64,000 bases of DNA from Dryas octopetala (Eukaryota > Streptophyta > Magnoliopsida > Rosales > Rosaceae), in the NCBI GenBank assembly GCA_963921425.1, contig OY992836.1:18493614-18557613 (forward strand), given 5' to 3'. Shown one piece after another: positions 1 through 12,026 of the stretch. Below the pieces are notes generated by a model, which searched no databases, was not told the DNA's origin, and worked only from the letters and a program-made list of their open reading frames with translations. Position 1 is the stretch's first letter. Each line of letters opens with the position of its first letter. The position numbers and the translations under genes were made by a program.

Positions 1-3000
1 TACTCCTGTAAGGTTGTTGGGATTCTTTTAGATGAGAAATTTGAAATGGTGAAGGTATCGAAGAAAGAGATCCTCCATTGATTGTGGAATCTGGACCATG
101 GACATTCCCTGGTTCCCCAACTAGATCAACCACATATTCCCTGTTAAAAAAAAAAAGCATGAAAATTATATGTAAAATGAACAAGTAAATAACACTATAA
201 CAGTGAATACGTTTTTTTCTACCACACATGACACAGTATGGAGAATCAAGTACATATCAAAGTCCACCATTAATAACAACCTCGTATGATGAGGGAAAAC
301 AATGAACTTATACGACAAAAGTCAAGTTAGTTATGCACTTATGGCTAAAACTTCTTCAATATCAAATACAACAGAGTGACAGTGACCCAGAGTTCTGCCA
401 TAATTTAATGCTACTGAATATATTGACACCAGATAACATGTAATGAAAAAAGTCAAAGAATGATTGATACTGTCGATATCTATGTTTCAGCAGTATGAAT
501 AGAAATGACAAATATGGACAGTTCAGGTTTTAAGAAAACCATAATAATTCTGTAAGCAAGAAAAATGTTACAAAAAATTAAAGTATCCGACCTCAAGTAC
601 TGCCTGTCATCTTCAATTTTGACAAGACAAGAGGACCGATGATCTGCCACACAATACTTACAACCACGAGCTATCCGACAAGGCAAACCTATGTGGTCTG
701 CCAATTTCTGCATATGAAAAATATATGAACTTTAGATATTAGTTCAAGAAAACAGCATGCTAATGACAAAATAAATAATATCTCCACATGCACTTGAAGT
801 ATGATCAGGCCACACACAAGTGCAAATGAACACACATGTGACATGAGTGCACGTTGTACTTTATTTGACCAACAAAAACCCAATAGATTAAAATCAATTA
901 TGAGGGCATTATACCTATCGCCAATGGTTTTGCTTGAAACGGCATAAGAAATTCCATAAGCGCCTTTAACAATGATGTCAAGTCGACTGAGTTCCAAGAC
1001 ATCATTGCACTTAGGCCACCGACTACTCTTGTACACTATATGCTCAAAGGTATATGATCAAGCAAGAGACAATAATATTCTTTAATTATGTTGGCCTTAC
1101 ATTTGCAAAACATTTCATTCTGGGTAAAAGAAGAAAAAGGTATAGGGATGATTTCCCCATATAAACCCCATGAGAATCATATTTGACTACAATTTTGTCA
1201 GTTCACCTGCAAAGCTACATATACCTCACTGAATGATCAGAGGATGCAAACTCATAATAACTGATCTATATAATTGTGGGTGTCACTTGATGCTTCTAAT
1301 TCAGTTGCATTCTCATGTGAAACCCATGCACCCTGTTAACAGATTCATATATGTTTAAACTGTTCTTGCACAATTAGGATATATGAGTCCTAAATTTTTT
1401 ACAAACAGATATGCACATCAAGAAGATAATCAGTTTTGAAGCAAAAATGAATTTTGAGAAGGATATATCACAACTGCTACTGTCGGTAACTTTCTTGTAA
1501 ACAAAAACATGCATAACTGTACAAAGAACAAAAAACAAGAGATGTCAGAATTTCCATCCTGAGCGATGTGTACCCCAAGAAACCTCCCTACAGAGCACTA
1601 TGCCATAAGATGAAGGCAACTAATTGGAACTAGCTTTCAGACAACACTCACATTTACTTTACATTTAGGGCCATGTCAATTTAAAAAAACTTGGGACTCT
1701 ACGACACTGCTAGCTCACATTTCTAACCTTCTTCAGAAAAAGAAACTAGGATGTCCTATGACAAGTATTGTGGGGGCTACAATTTTCTAAAGAAGCACAA
1801 TAGAAGATTTTCAACAAGGTGACGACCCCATTGGACCAGTGCAACTCTAATGTATAGGATGCCCTACATGACTGTCTGAGACAGAGACACACCAAGGAAG
1901 TCACTAACTTCTTCCTCTTCCCACACACAATGATACAAGTATTTACTCTCCTGCATTGCACTCTCTCACCACGCATGTGCATCATGTAAAGATCAAAACA
2001 GAATGAAATATGTTGATGAACAATTTATGATTGGCATAGTAGTGGCCAATCAGAATGAATGAGGTGAAGATTAAAAACATAAATAACAGAACCATGCTGT
2101 AAATGTTGTCACCTTGAAAAGAATAGCGCGATGCCTGCAAAGCCCCATTGATAGGCTGCCAATGGGGAGCACAATACACTTATGAAAATCCCTCAATCTC
2201 TTGCTAACCATTTTCCAGCGCATGTGGAGATCTCCTTGCTCCACGGGATAATTACCCCTTCAAATTTAAGTGACTCAGAAAACCTATAATATAATTAAAC
2301 AACCAAATATGTTTCAAGATAAAAGGGGGGAAATTTGAAACCCACCCCATGTAGATGGCAACAAGTTTGCCAAGTTTCTCCACCAACACTAAGGTATTCT
2401 CTGAAGCACAATACAGTTCATGTGCCTTATCCTGAAGGTCCTTGAGGCGAGAGTCCCCATGTTTATCAACAAGAACCACCTCCATTGATGTCTCATCATG
2501 TTTAACTGCTTTAAGTGACATCAATGACGGTAGCCGTTTACCTTCCTCCACATCATTGCACATCACCCAGAGATATGGATTCATGCCCAAAATGTTGTAG
2601 AAACCATCGGATATCTTGTCAGTGTAAGACAAGCAACCACTGACCTGAAAAGGGTACAAGTAATTCATATTCATTAAAGATGAGTTACAGGGCTAGAGAT
2701 GCACAAGTTCATTACAAGATTGAACTCTGAAAAACCTTAAAGAGTCTAATTCCAACCTTGGAATTCAAAACATTTTTTTTTTGGCCAAAGAATTCAAAAC
2801 ATTTTAATTTGTAACAATTCACTGAGATCTTAATGGCATATATTAATCAAAGGCCCTAATGGTACAGAAAAATACAAAATACTTAATATGAGTAGCAAAC
2901 CAATAACTCATACGTGTCTCGCCTAACACACATAATTATAGCAGTTTGTATACGTGTGTGTATATGTGCATATATGTATGTATAAACAAGCGTAGCGAAT

Positions 3001-4222
3001 TTTTGTAATACACTAAGCATTTTCCCTACCCAACTTAATGGTATGGTGATACATCTATTCGCTATCTCTATCCCTAACAGAGTGACAAATACAATGGAGC
3101 ACTAGATGACAAGAGTGAGATCGATAAAAAGACAAGCAACTAATAGGAGTTGGGAATAGACCATACTATTGGACCCACTAGTAAAAGCACTTACAATCAA
3201 GAACAACGAAAACCAAAAACATCAGCAATTCAAACCCACATTACTAGGAAATTAATAGCGAAATAAAGAGATTCACCCAAAAAAAAAATACCGAAATAAA
3301 GAGAAAGAGCCCAAACAAAACAAATAAAAAAGAAAAGGGGAATATCCGAATATATACATACCCAAAGCCGATACGACACCGTCTCAGCATCCGAAACCTC
3401 AATTCCAGTCTCATGCAGAAGCAACGTTTCACTACCAAGACTAGCTTGAGAACTAAGCCTCTTAGCCAAAAGAAGCTGCAGATAGTAACTCTCCTTAGAC
3501 CTCTGCGCCAAGCCTACCCCAACGACGCCGTTCCTGCTCTCCTCCTCCTCTTCCACCTCCTCCATCTGCCTCGTCGTCGCCGACGAGTCCTTAACGTCCC
3601 CGGAGGAGAAGTTCCCGTCCACCGTGGTCCCGGAGAACAAGCTCCCCGCATAGCTGCTCCCGCCGCTCGAAAGCCTCGGCAGCGAGACCTGCCGGTCAAA
3701 GTTCTGGTCAACGCTCCAGTCCTTGAGCGTCGAAGACTCCGGCAACGGCGGTGGTGGTACTGCAGTAGGAACCTCATGATCATGATGATCATGCTGAGGT
3801 GGCGCGCGCGGGAGCAAGAGGTCGCGATCCTCGTCGTGACATGATGACGTGGACGATCTTGATCTCGATCTCGTGCCCCTCACGTGACTGGATTTGGATC
3901 TCGTCCCCTTTTTCTCGGTGAACCAGTCGCAAAAGGCAGCCAACTGTTGCTTCTTAATGGAATATTGATTAGTAGTGGCACCACTACTACCACTGGTGTT
4001 GTCAACTTGGCCCGTGAAATACTGATCGGATTTTACGACGTCGCTTTCTTTGTTGCTGTTGTTGTTGTTGTTGGTTGTGGTGGTGGTGTCGTCGTTTTTC
4101 TTGTGATGATCTTGCAACGACAACGACGACGTCAGTTGTTTGGAGGAGGAGGAGGAGGAGGATGAATCGAACCGGCGATCCGGGAATTGCCTCGGGAAGA
4201 AGTAAGTCGTTCTGTGAGGCAT
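1..4222 (-). CDS. Raf-like MAPKKK (CTR1/EDR1 group, RAF6-like), 5' part only
   Basis: Minus-strand exons by my splice model: 3362-4222, 2346-2644, 2113-2257, 592-707 and 1-140 (continuing past the edge); phases join cleanly. The 520 visible residues hold a low-complexity N-terminus (poly-Ser, poly-Thr/Asn, Arg/Ser-rich) and then the EDR1/CTR1 regulatory domain from about residue 265. Diagnostic stretches include ESYYLQLLLAKRLSSQ, GSLSMGLCRHRAILFK and GLPCRIARGCKYC, which in CTR1 and EDR1 lie upstream of the kinase domain. The kinase domain itself is outside the window. Family members act as cytosolic or ER-associated Ser/Thr kinases in ethylene, defence or ABA/osmotic signalling. The start MPHRTTYFFPRQFPDR is what I recall for the At4g24480 (RAF6) branch; this paralogue assignment is from memory. 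Introns 1 and 3 are long (717 and 1405 bp) and intron 1 holds two tiny tail insertions. Confidence 0.88.
2761..2805 (-). repeat. Tiny A-tail insertion with 16-bp target duplication
   Basis: The 16-mer GAATTCAAAACATTTT occurs at 2761-2776 and again at 2790-2805. Between the copies lie 13 nt which read on the minus strand as TTTGGCCAAAAAA. Direct repeats around an A-tail are the hallmark of target-primed reverse transcription, but the insert is far shorter than any known SINE. It lies in intron 1 of the Raf-like kinase. See the matching cases at 3259, 7634, 47663 and 57515. Confidence 0.6.
3259..3304 (+). repeat. Tiny A-tail insertion with 13-bp target duplication
   Basis: CGAAATAAAGAGA is present at 3259-3271 and 3292-3304. 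The 20-nt insert between them is TTCACCC followed by a run of A and TAC. The organisation matches the insertions listed at 2761, 7634, 47663 and 57515. It sits in intron 1 of the Raf-like kinase, about 60 nt from the exon 1 donor. Confidence 0.6.
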
Positions 4223-4701
4223 TTTTCACGGACCTCCCGGGACACCTTAAAAACCTTTACGTACAACTGCAATCAGATTATGATCACGTGCACAAACCTC
4301 GCGCGCTTTGACTCTCTCCGTCTCTGTCTATCCGTACGTCGTTGTTTCTCAGACTCTGTCTATCCTTACGGCGTCGTTTCTCAGACTCATAAACCAAAAT
4401 ACTGCTCCTAGCTAGCTAGCTCCCGGCCTCTTCTCTCAAGCTTAAGAACAACGTATCCACAATACACTAACGAAGAAGAAAAAGATAAAAACCCCTACTG
4501 ACCGTACAATTTCGGCGAATCGCTCTGTTTTCGACGCAGGCGAAACCAAAACCCGTTCAGCTGATGAATTGCTTCACAATCACGATCGCTTTCAACTTAG
4601 TCCCAGCTTTTTGCTTCCTCGATCTCTTACTGATTTTGAAGCTTAAAGTGTGGATCGAAATGGTGTTTGGATTGGAGGTTTCGATGGAGTAGTAATGGCG
4701 G

Positions 4702-4744
<43 letters not shown>

Positions 4745-4745
4745 C
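4223..4745 (-). promoter_or_regulatory. 5' leader/promoter of the Raf-like kinase with (GA)n tract
   Basis: Sequence upstream of the kinase start codon. On the coding strand it is pyrimidine-rich and contains a pure dinucleotide CT/GA run at about 4705-4742, a common feature of plant 5' UTRs and core promoters (Y-patch/GAGA-type). No TATA box was convincing. The boundary between UTR and promoter cannot be placed without transcripts. Confidence 0.45.
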
Positions 4746-6215
4746 CAAAGTGGGCGTTGGAGTCTTTAGGTTTGTATTTTAAGCAAATGAGCCTATCAGA
4801 GCCAAGACTCGAATAGGTTGATGAATCGGTGCGAAATTGAAATTAATAACGAGACGGGAGAGATGGATACTAACAAGCGCGCTGGGCTTAATGCGCACAC
4901 TTGCTTCTATGACTCCACGTATAAATTAGAACCAAATTCGTTCCGACACGTGAGACTAGAGTGCTAGGGTATACACTGCGCATGCAGCGTAAGATAGTGG
5001 GGTTTCCAATCGTGGGGTTATGTGCCTTGCGTGAATAGAAAATTGTTTGTACAGAAAGGGTAAGGGGAATATCGTCTTCGGAAAACTGCGTGCCGAAATT
5101 ACAAGATTGCCCTTACGTTCGTAATGTGGAGTACGGAGTATGGACTCTCTCTTTTTTTTTTATTGAGGAAGGCATGTGAGGGTTGGTTGGAGGTTTGATA
5201 CTTTGGCAGTTTGGCGGAGTTGTTTGGCTGTTAATGCGTTTTGGGTTGGTGATCTTTTTTAACCTCTTCTTCACTTGGTATGCGTGATGCTTTCACTTTA
5301 TCATCAATGGGCTTTGTTTTTTCCCTAAATTAACATTTGCTTCAATTAGGGTTTTTAATCTATTGTTTCCTAGAGTGTACATTATTGCTTATCTTATAGG
5401 CTCTGACTCTTGGAATATGGATAAGATTGGTCCAACTAGGCCAATTGTAATTGCTTCTTTGACCATGAGCAGCTACTGTGAGTACTTAGGTACATGGCTA
5501 TGCTAAATGGTTGCATGTAGACATTACATGATCTTCTTTATTATATTAGAAATTTTCAAGTAAGGAAGCCTTATTTTAATAAAAGTAATAATATTATCTT
5601 TAAATTTATAATTTGATGATCATAATTGTCTATATTTTAGAACATCATTCAAATATCATTTTTTGCAAAAGATCAGTCAGATTGAAAAATGTTTAGCCAG
5701 TTTATTATATCAAACATTATTATTGTTTATCTGACAGACTATATTTGTCTTCACAGTTTAGATAACCAAACAATCACCGATTTGACTGATTTTTTTTACA
5801 TGAATGACCTTTGAGAATAAACTTAACAAATGAATTATTATGATCATTGAACTGTATTGTCATGTGTTACACATAAAAAATGTTTTTACTTTTCTTAAAA
5901 TAATGACATTCTTACTTGAATGGGCATGTTACTAGCTATATAGCATAAGTGAGTTTATGGGTCACTTTAATACCATTATATATTTTTTTAAAAACATATA
6001 ACATTATATTTGTATTTTTTGGATTTTTTCAAATTAAAGATATATATATATATATGTTGAAATAACATATGGGGAAGAAATGGGGGAGAGAGATTTAGGG
6101 TTTATGAGAGATGTAAGGAACAAATGAAGGAGAAAAAACTATTTGAAATTGTTTTTGGTTTTCAGTTTTTCTTATCTTATGCGCGTATCACTATATATAT
6201 ATATATATATATATA
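4746..6215. other. Intergenic, no gene seen
   Basis: AT-rich DNA between the Raf-like kinase promoter and the foldback element. I find no ORF with family resemblance, only T-runs and short TA microsatellites (about 6042-6055 and 6192-6215), the latter directly bordering the foldback element. Confidence 0.6.
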
Positions 6216-6615
6216 CATGCTCCTTCTATTGAGTTATACCTCAACTTATTTATGTTGAGGTATACTCTATAGGGGCCCACACGAGTCGTTTTGTGTCGAT
6301 CCGAATCGTTCAATTTTTACATCTTCATTGATAGATTATCTTTGCAAAAAATTAGTCAAATCGGAAATCATTTGACTATCTAACTTTGATCAAATAAATG
6401 GACGAACCAAATATTTTCGATGAAACCGTTAATTTGTTCGATCAAAGTTAAATAGGCAAATGATTTCCGATTTGGCTAATTTTTTGCAAGGATGATCTAT
6501 CAATAAAGATGATCCTTGCGAACGGTTCGGATCGACACAAAACGACTTGTGTGGGCCCCAATAGAGTATATCTCAACATAAATAAGTTGAGGTATACCTC
6601 AATAGAAGGAGCATG
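6216..6615. mobile_element. Foldback MITE, near-perfect 400-bp palindrome
   Basis: The first ~190 bp and the last ~190 bp are reverse complements with few mismatches. Ends read CATGCTCCTTCTATTGAG at the left and its complement at the right, leaving a loop of only about 30 nt near 6410. Both sides are embedded in (TA)n, so the target duplication (perhaps TA, as in Stowaway/mariner types) cannot be read. No coding capacity. A transcript through it would make a long hairpin. Confidence 0.85.
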
Positions 6616-9063
6616 TATATATATATATCCATGTTTTGCATATGTTTGTTTTTTGTTGGACTTTTTGTGTATTAATTAATACTATTAATTTTATTTTATA
6701 TATAACATGTAATAAATATACTTATGTAACTATTATCTTAACGACGTAACTGAATAACACTTACAATTTGTACCAAAACAATAACAATTACAATCGACAA
6801 AAATATGGATCCACACACTCCGAATGCCTGGTGCTTGAGTATCTCAATTGTCTTTACATGCAAATGGGCATAGATTTTAAGAACACGTTAATTTTGGAGT
6901 TTAAGTTTATTATCAAAAGTGCTTAAAAGTAATAAGCTAGAATAATGGAAATTTCTTATATTAACAAAGATACTTCTTTAGTTCTTTTAACAATATTATA
7001 CTTCTATAGATCTATCGTGCATAAAATAGGGCATATCTTGAAAAAATATTAATTATCTTACTTTACGACTTTATTCTCTTACATTAAATTATTTATTTTG
7101 TAAAGTTTTTCTTTTTTGAAAAATGACATACTTGAGTTTTTAAAAGTTATACCAAATCTCTAATATCTCATTTTATATTAGTACGTAAATGAATATAACA
7201 TTATAGGTATATATGATTACAAAACAATTGTGAAACCATTAAATTTCACATTGGTAATGTGCTGGTGAATTTTAGAATACTTAAGAAATGTCAAGAAATT
7301 CAAAAGTCAATTTAACTAAGACTTTTGGAGAATGCCTTGTGTCGTTACAACAATAATATTGTTAATAAGAAAAATTAAACATAAAAAATCCAAAGTTGGT
7401 ATACATAGATTGACGATAATTAATATCATATTTAGTGGATTGGCTTATGCGCGGAATACAATGCACTAAACTTAAGCCCTGCTCATTGGCGTTTAAACTA
7501 ATGAGAGGAGAATGTGGTCCTTATCTAAACACAAGAATAAACAAGTTTTAGTAGACTGTAGAACCATGAAATTACTCAAAACATAAACAAATTCTACTGC
7601 CTCTGACCCCATTGGTCATTAATTAGGTGTTCCAACCAAGTGAGCTGATGCTTTCGACCAAAAAAAAACCAAGTGAGCTGATGATGATTTGCTTAAAATA
7701 ACCCCTCACTTGCACATGAAAGTGACTGCTTTTGGGAGGCAAAACAAGCTTTGCTGAGCTCATTTTCTAGTTAAAAAAAGCACGTTTCTGTTTAAAGAAA
7801 TGGGTGGCAGAGTAGATCTCATGCACTGCTTGCTCTGTGTGCACCACAAAAGAGGAAAGCACATCATATATATAATGCATATAATTTCACTAACTTTCTT
7901 CAAATCCAAGCCAATGATACCAATAATTTAATGGACTCTTGTGCCATCACTCATCAGAACCACTACCATACAAATCTGGAATTTTTAATATAAATTTTGT
8001 CCAAGATAATTGGAAAAAATAAAAAAAAATAAAGCTCCTGCCCATTTGTTCTTCTGGAAAGCCAACAAGAAACAAGCAGGCCCAAAACAAGAAAGGACTG
8101 TAACAAGTCCGAATACAAAGCAACAGAAGAGAAAAAGCCCACAACAAAAGAAACGGAATCAAAAAACTCGGTCAGATCATATAAATGAAGAACACCAAAG
8201 GGAACATATCTCAAAGAAATGGGCCGAAGTTGTTGGAAAGACAGCACATGCTAGCCCAAATGGAAAATACAAGAGTACATTTTTTGGGAAATTCCATATG
8301 TATCCAAAAATTTGCTCTCCTTACCCTACATGCTCACTAAACTCTACATTGACTTTATATTTTTTTCATCTACTCACTATACCCTACCAACTTTCCAATT
8401 ATGCCATGTTTGTTAACCCCTACACTAACATTAGATTTGCTCACAATACCCAACAGGCAACATCTCATCCTCCCCCATCTCATTCTCCCCCACATCCACT
8501 ATACCCAACAATGGAAAACTAAAGCAAGATAAGGCACTACTCCCCGTCAAAGGGCAAACAACCACCGTTGGCGCTAGGGCCCAGCTTCAGTGCAAGCATC
8601 CGATCGCCGGACCACCCACCAAACATTGAAGGTAATCCCATATTTCCATCAATTTTCAGATTGATTATGAAAATCTACCACAATTTATATGATTAAGTAA
8701 TTAATTGTTGCTATTTGTTGTTAAATTTGATGTTTTGTATGAATTTTAAAATAAAGATTTGTGATTTTTGCAAATTAACGGGGTTCATGGCTTATTTATG
8801 TCGGTAGTGGTATGACGAATAAGATAACAGTATTCGATAGCCAAGCACAAACTCCCCCACCCAATGACTCAAAAAATATTTGCTAAAATAAAATATTATC
8901 ATTTTCAAATCCAAACTTTTAATAAAATACCAAATTCAATTTCTTAATCCAATTACACAATTGTAGTTTCAAATAAATTTCTATTTTTTCTATTATTACT
9001 ACATTCATTTTTTAACACATGAAATGCGTTGCACGTGGAATCCTTTTGGCATCATAAATGAAG
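6616..9063. other. Intergenic, no gene seen
   Basis: AT-rich DNA without a credible gene. A GC-richer patch around 8520-8640 is followed by a GT-AG-like donor (GAAGGTAATC near 8627) and could be a gene relic, but nothing in it is recognisable. The open frame at 8010-8522 is compositionally biased and matches no family I know. Confidence 0.5.
7634..7683 (+). repeat. Tiny A-tail insertion with 17-bp target duplication
   Basis: AACCAAGTGAGCTGATG occurs at 7634-7650 and again at 7667-7683. The 16-nt insert reads CTTTCGACCAAAAAAA. The ACCAAAA tail resembles the tails of the insertions at 2761 (GCCAAAA on the minus strand) and 57515 (ACCAAAA on the minus strand). Confidence 0.65.
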
Positions 9064-9105
9064 GAGTGCTGCTATTTGCACACCCCTAATTTTCTCTTTG
9101 CACAC
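9064..9105. repeat. Left terminal inverted repeat of the PMD element
   Basis: 42 bp beginning GAGTGCTGCTATTTGCACAC; it pairs with 12937-12978 with a single C/T difference at position 22. Confidence 0.9.
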
Positions 9106-9398
9106 CCCTAACAACCTAATTTGTGAAATTACTTAATTGACACAAAGATAAAAGACCAAAAAGGACAACCTTTATTATTTGAAAAAAAAAAAACTCTCCT
9201 TACACACCCCTCCCAACACTCTTACACACCCCACCCAACACTCTTAAACCTCAGCCAAAATAATCCTAAAACTCTCATTGCACACCCCCTCCTCTCATAA
9301 CCTCTTCTCTTCATTTTTCCTCCATTAAACCCTAAGTTTTCATTTTTCCTCATTGAAAGTGTTTACCCATTTTGGCAAATAAGTCTTCATTTTCATGA

Positions 9399-10661
9399 AT
9401 GGAGCCTTCACTCGTCCCTTATTCGCCTTCCGACGAGGTATGATCGTAATTTTTTGGGTTTTTTTTCGTCTTTTTCATTTCCTGTTCGCGGTTCATTCGG
9501 CGAACCAGTACCGAACGTTTCTGCATTGTTCGACAGATGACTACCGAACACAACTAACATATTCGGTGGTTAGCTGTCGAATGAAAATTACAAAAAAATT
9601 TAAAAAATCTCATTCGGTGACTGTTTGCCGAATGAACTTATAAATTTCGACAGACACATGCCGAACATTATACATATATTCGGAAGACATCTGTCGAATG
9701 AAGTATTTTGTTTACAAAAATCGATATTGTTCGGTAGTCAACTGTCGAACTAAGGTTATTGGTTCGGTAGATTACTACCGAACAATATGATTTCGTTCGG
9801 TAAGCTTCTACCGAACAGATTCATTAAGTTCGGTAACCTTCTACCGAACATACTGTTTTGACATTATTTTCATGTTTTATGTGTAGGATGATGAACCGAC
9901 TGAGCAATATGGTGGTGCTTCTACTCGAAACAGCAAGGTTGAGGACTACATTGGGGCCGAGGTCGAGGTCGAGGTCGAGGCCAAGGTTTTGACCGAATAC
10001 TCACGTGACTATAGTAATGAATTCACAACAAACGAGGTATGAATTTGTTATTTGGGAAATATATGTTGCAAATGTAGTTGAAATGTGAATAATGTAAATT
10101 ACATATGTGTAGATATTTCATTCGAGGGATGCATTGGTTAGCTGGGCACGTGCACAAGGAAGGACGAACAACATAGTCATTGTCATAATGAGGTCTAATA
10201 CAGCAGGGGTGGGGAAGAAGAAAGCTAGAGTGTTCCTTGGTTGCGAACGAAGTGGTCACTATAGGCCATCCAAGTATGATGCTGATAGTTGTATAGTAAA
10301 ACGTCCTAAGGATGGTAGGGACTCTACTACAAAAAGATGTGGATGCCCCTTCTCATTAAAGGGTGTGCAAACTGGTAATGAGGATGAATGGATGCTAAGT
10401 GTGGTATGTGGAGTGCATAACCATAGAGTTTTAGTTACTGGTGAAGGACATTCATTTGTGGGGAGATTATCTGAAACAGAGAGTGGGGATCGTCTGTACC
10501 CTCCCAAACTGCCTAAGTACTCTCTCGGGACAATAAGGCTCAACAACATCAAAACACCTTATCATCCCTGTGAAGAATGCTATAGCTGGCAATGGGTGTG
10601 CTTGTCTTTGGGATTTGTATGGTTCCCAAATAACCTGAAAAAAAACAATAACATTATATAG
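9399..10661 (+). CDS. Truncated MULE transposase: FAR1-type zinc-finger N-terminus
   Basis: Spliced model: 9399-9437, 9887-10036 and 10113 onward, open to a stop at 10661 (about 245 aa); all three exons have GT-AG borders and phase 0. Residues from about 64 show the FAR1/MURA N-terminal zinc-finger signature: FLGCERSGHY, then KRCGCPFSLKG, then VVCGVHNH and GHSFVGRLSE. In intact MULE transposases this module binds DNA and is followed by an MULE-type DDE catalytic domain. Here the homology stops at GRLSE (about 10475), and the remaining 60 residues are antisense to the last exon of the PMD gene. The protein could bind DNA but not catalyse transposition. Exon 2 has an acidic repeat (GAEVEVEVEAK). 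The left palindrome array lies in intron 1. Confidence 0.65.
9495..9849. repeat. Left array of ten 22-bp palindromes at 33-bp pitch
   Basis: Ten 22-bp units of the form RTTCGGYAG-N4-CTRYCGAAY begin at 9495, 9528, 9561, 9612, 9645, 9678, 9729, 9762, 9795 and 9828. Intervals are 33, 33, 51, 33, 33, 51, 33, 33, 33. The 11-bp linkers are not conserved, whereas the palindrome arms are. Some units are perfect over nine bases per arm (9762, 9795, 9828). Confidence 0.92.
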
Positions 10662-11865
10662 TTGAAAACATAATATAATCCTAAATTTATAAAAATAATT
10701 GTAAATTACAAATCTACCTCGTCAGCCGACAAAACATCAAGTCGTTGCCGTATTCTTTGCACTGCTTCAAGATCACTGCCACCATCCCGCCTTGGAGTCC
10801 AGCGGAGCGCACGAGGGGTATTCTCGGAATAATTCATATCGTACGATGGACCGAAAATGGTGTGCATGTGCTCGTACACCCAAGCCTCTATCAGTGTCAT
10901 ATATCCGCCGATTTGTTTGACACCAGCTCGAGAGGCAAATCCAAACTGCCTAAACAACCATGCTAGGCATCCAGCGCCCCATGCATAATGGCTAACGGTG
11001 TCTAGATTAGTGAGCAGTCTGAGATATTGCACTTGTACCCTTGTGCCAGTCTTATCTACAAACAGGGTACAACCCAATAAATACAACAGATACGCCCGGG
11101 CTGCACATTGGATTTCATGCTCAGAGTCGGCATCAGTGACATCACTAAAGCACGTACGTAACCACTCTAATCGTACGTACTCACCACCAAAGTCCATCAA
11201 CTGCTCTGATGCCTGATCCCCACTAACTCCTAAATATGCAGTTAGTAGATATTCACAAGTAATGTTATCCTCCACAAGTGTAGCCACTGGTGCACCACCA
11301 ACCGGAATGCCTAAAATGTTGGCTACATCATCTAGTGTGATGGTCATCTCACCAAAAGGCAGGTGGAATGTATTGGTCTCCGGATGCCACCTCTCAACAA
11401 AAGCGGACACCAACACTTTGTCAACCGTACGATAAGAACACTGCACCAGTGATGTCAACCCAGAATTAAGGACATATCCCTTCAACCGGTCATTATCTGT
11501 TCTGGCCCACAACTTCCACTCACGAAGCTTGGTGGTTTTGGACATGCACCTCAAAAGCTCCCGTTCCTAATTCAAACATAACCAAAGAAATTCACTCATT
11601 ATTACTGCAAGTTGCACAAGAATAAAATACCAACTGTTAAAGATCATACCTCGTTGTTCCAAATTTCAGCAGCTACGTGAGTTCCATAACTCCTCAGCAG
11701 GGACGTGTCAATGGGACCTCCCGGGAAAGGCTCAGCAAGCTCATTGGGATTATCCTCATTGTAATCCTCAACCGGAACTTCAGCTTGTTCAGGAACTGCC
11801 TCACGACTAGCTCGTGCATGTACTAGCCTTCTTCGCCCAGATGCTGTGGGTCGTGTTCTTTGCAT
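10467..11865 (-). CDS. PMD (plant mobile domain) protein of the MULE
   Basis: Exons on the minus strand: 11650-11865 (open upstream to a possible acceptor near 11934), 10718-11566 and 10467-10634; the phase is maintained, giving about 410 aa. The central exon is a typical PMD: SAFVERWHPETNTFHLPFGE, then TITLDDVANILGIPVGG, a GAGCLAWLFRQFG stretch, and in the last exon the conserved VVEPYCPERVLRQFGRVQTI. Proteins of this kind are annotated as 'serine/threonine-protein phosphatase 7 long form homologue' or MAIN-like, and lack a phosphatase catalytic domain. PMDs occur in several plant transposon groups and in the host MAIN/MAIL proteins. The molecular role in the element is unknown. The 3' end overlaps the convergent FAR1-type ORF. 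The first exon may start upstream of the methionine chosen here. Confidence 0.8.
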
Positions 11866-12026
11866 ATCATCGGCAACATCGGGGACTTCCTCTCTAGATG
11901 AAGATGCACCACGTCTGATTCTTCTTCTGTCCTAACCTATAATTTCAAACAAGAAATTGAAAATTGTTTTAGCAAATATATGATTTTTTAAAAGCTAAAA
12001 AATAAAAAAAAATTTCAACACAGGTG

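Noticed and set aside
3413-4165. Plus-strand and alternative minus frames opposite kinase exon 1
   Set aside because: They are products of the repetitive GC-rich Ser/Arg/Asn-coding exon on the other frame; no family resemblance.
4557-4748. Minus-strand ORF starting with Ser-Leu repeats
   Set aside because: Translation of the (GA)n microsatellite in the kinase leader.
8010-8522. 170-codon ORF
   Set aside because: Biased Lys/Gln then Tyr/Pro composition caused by AT-rich DNA, no domain, no splice or promoter context.
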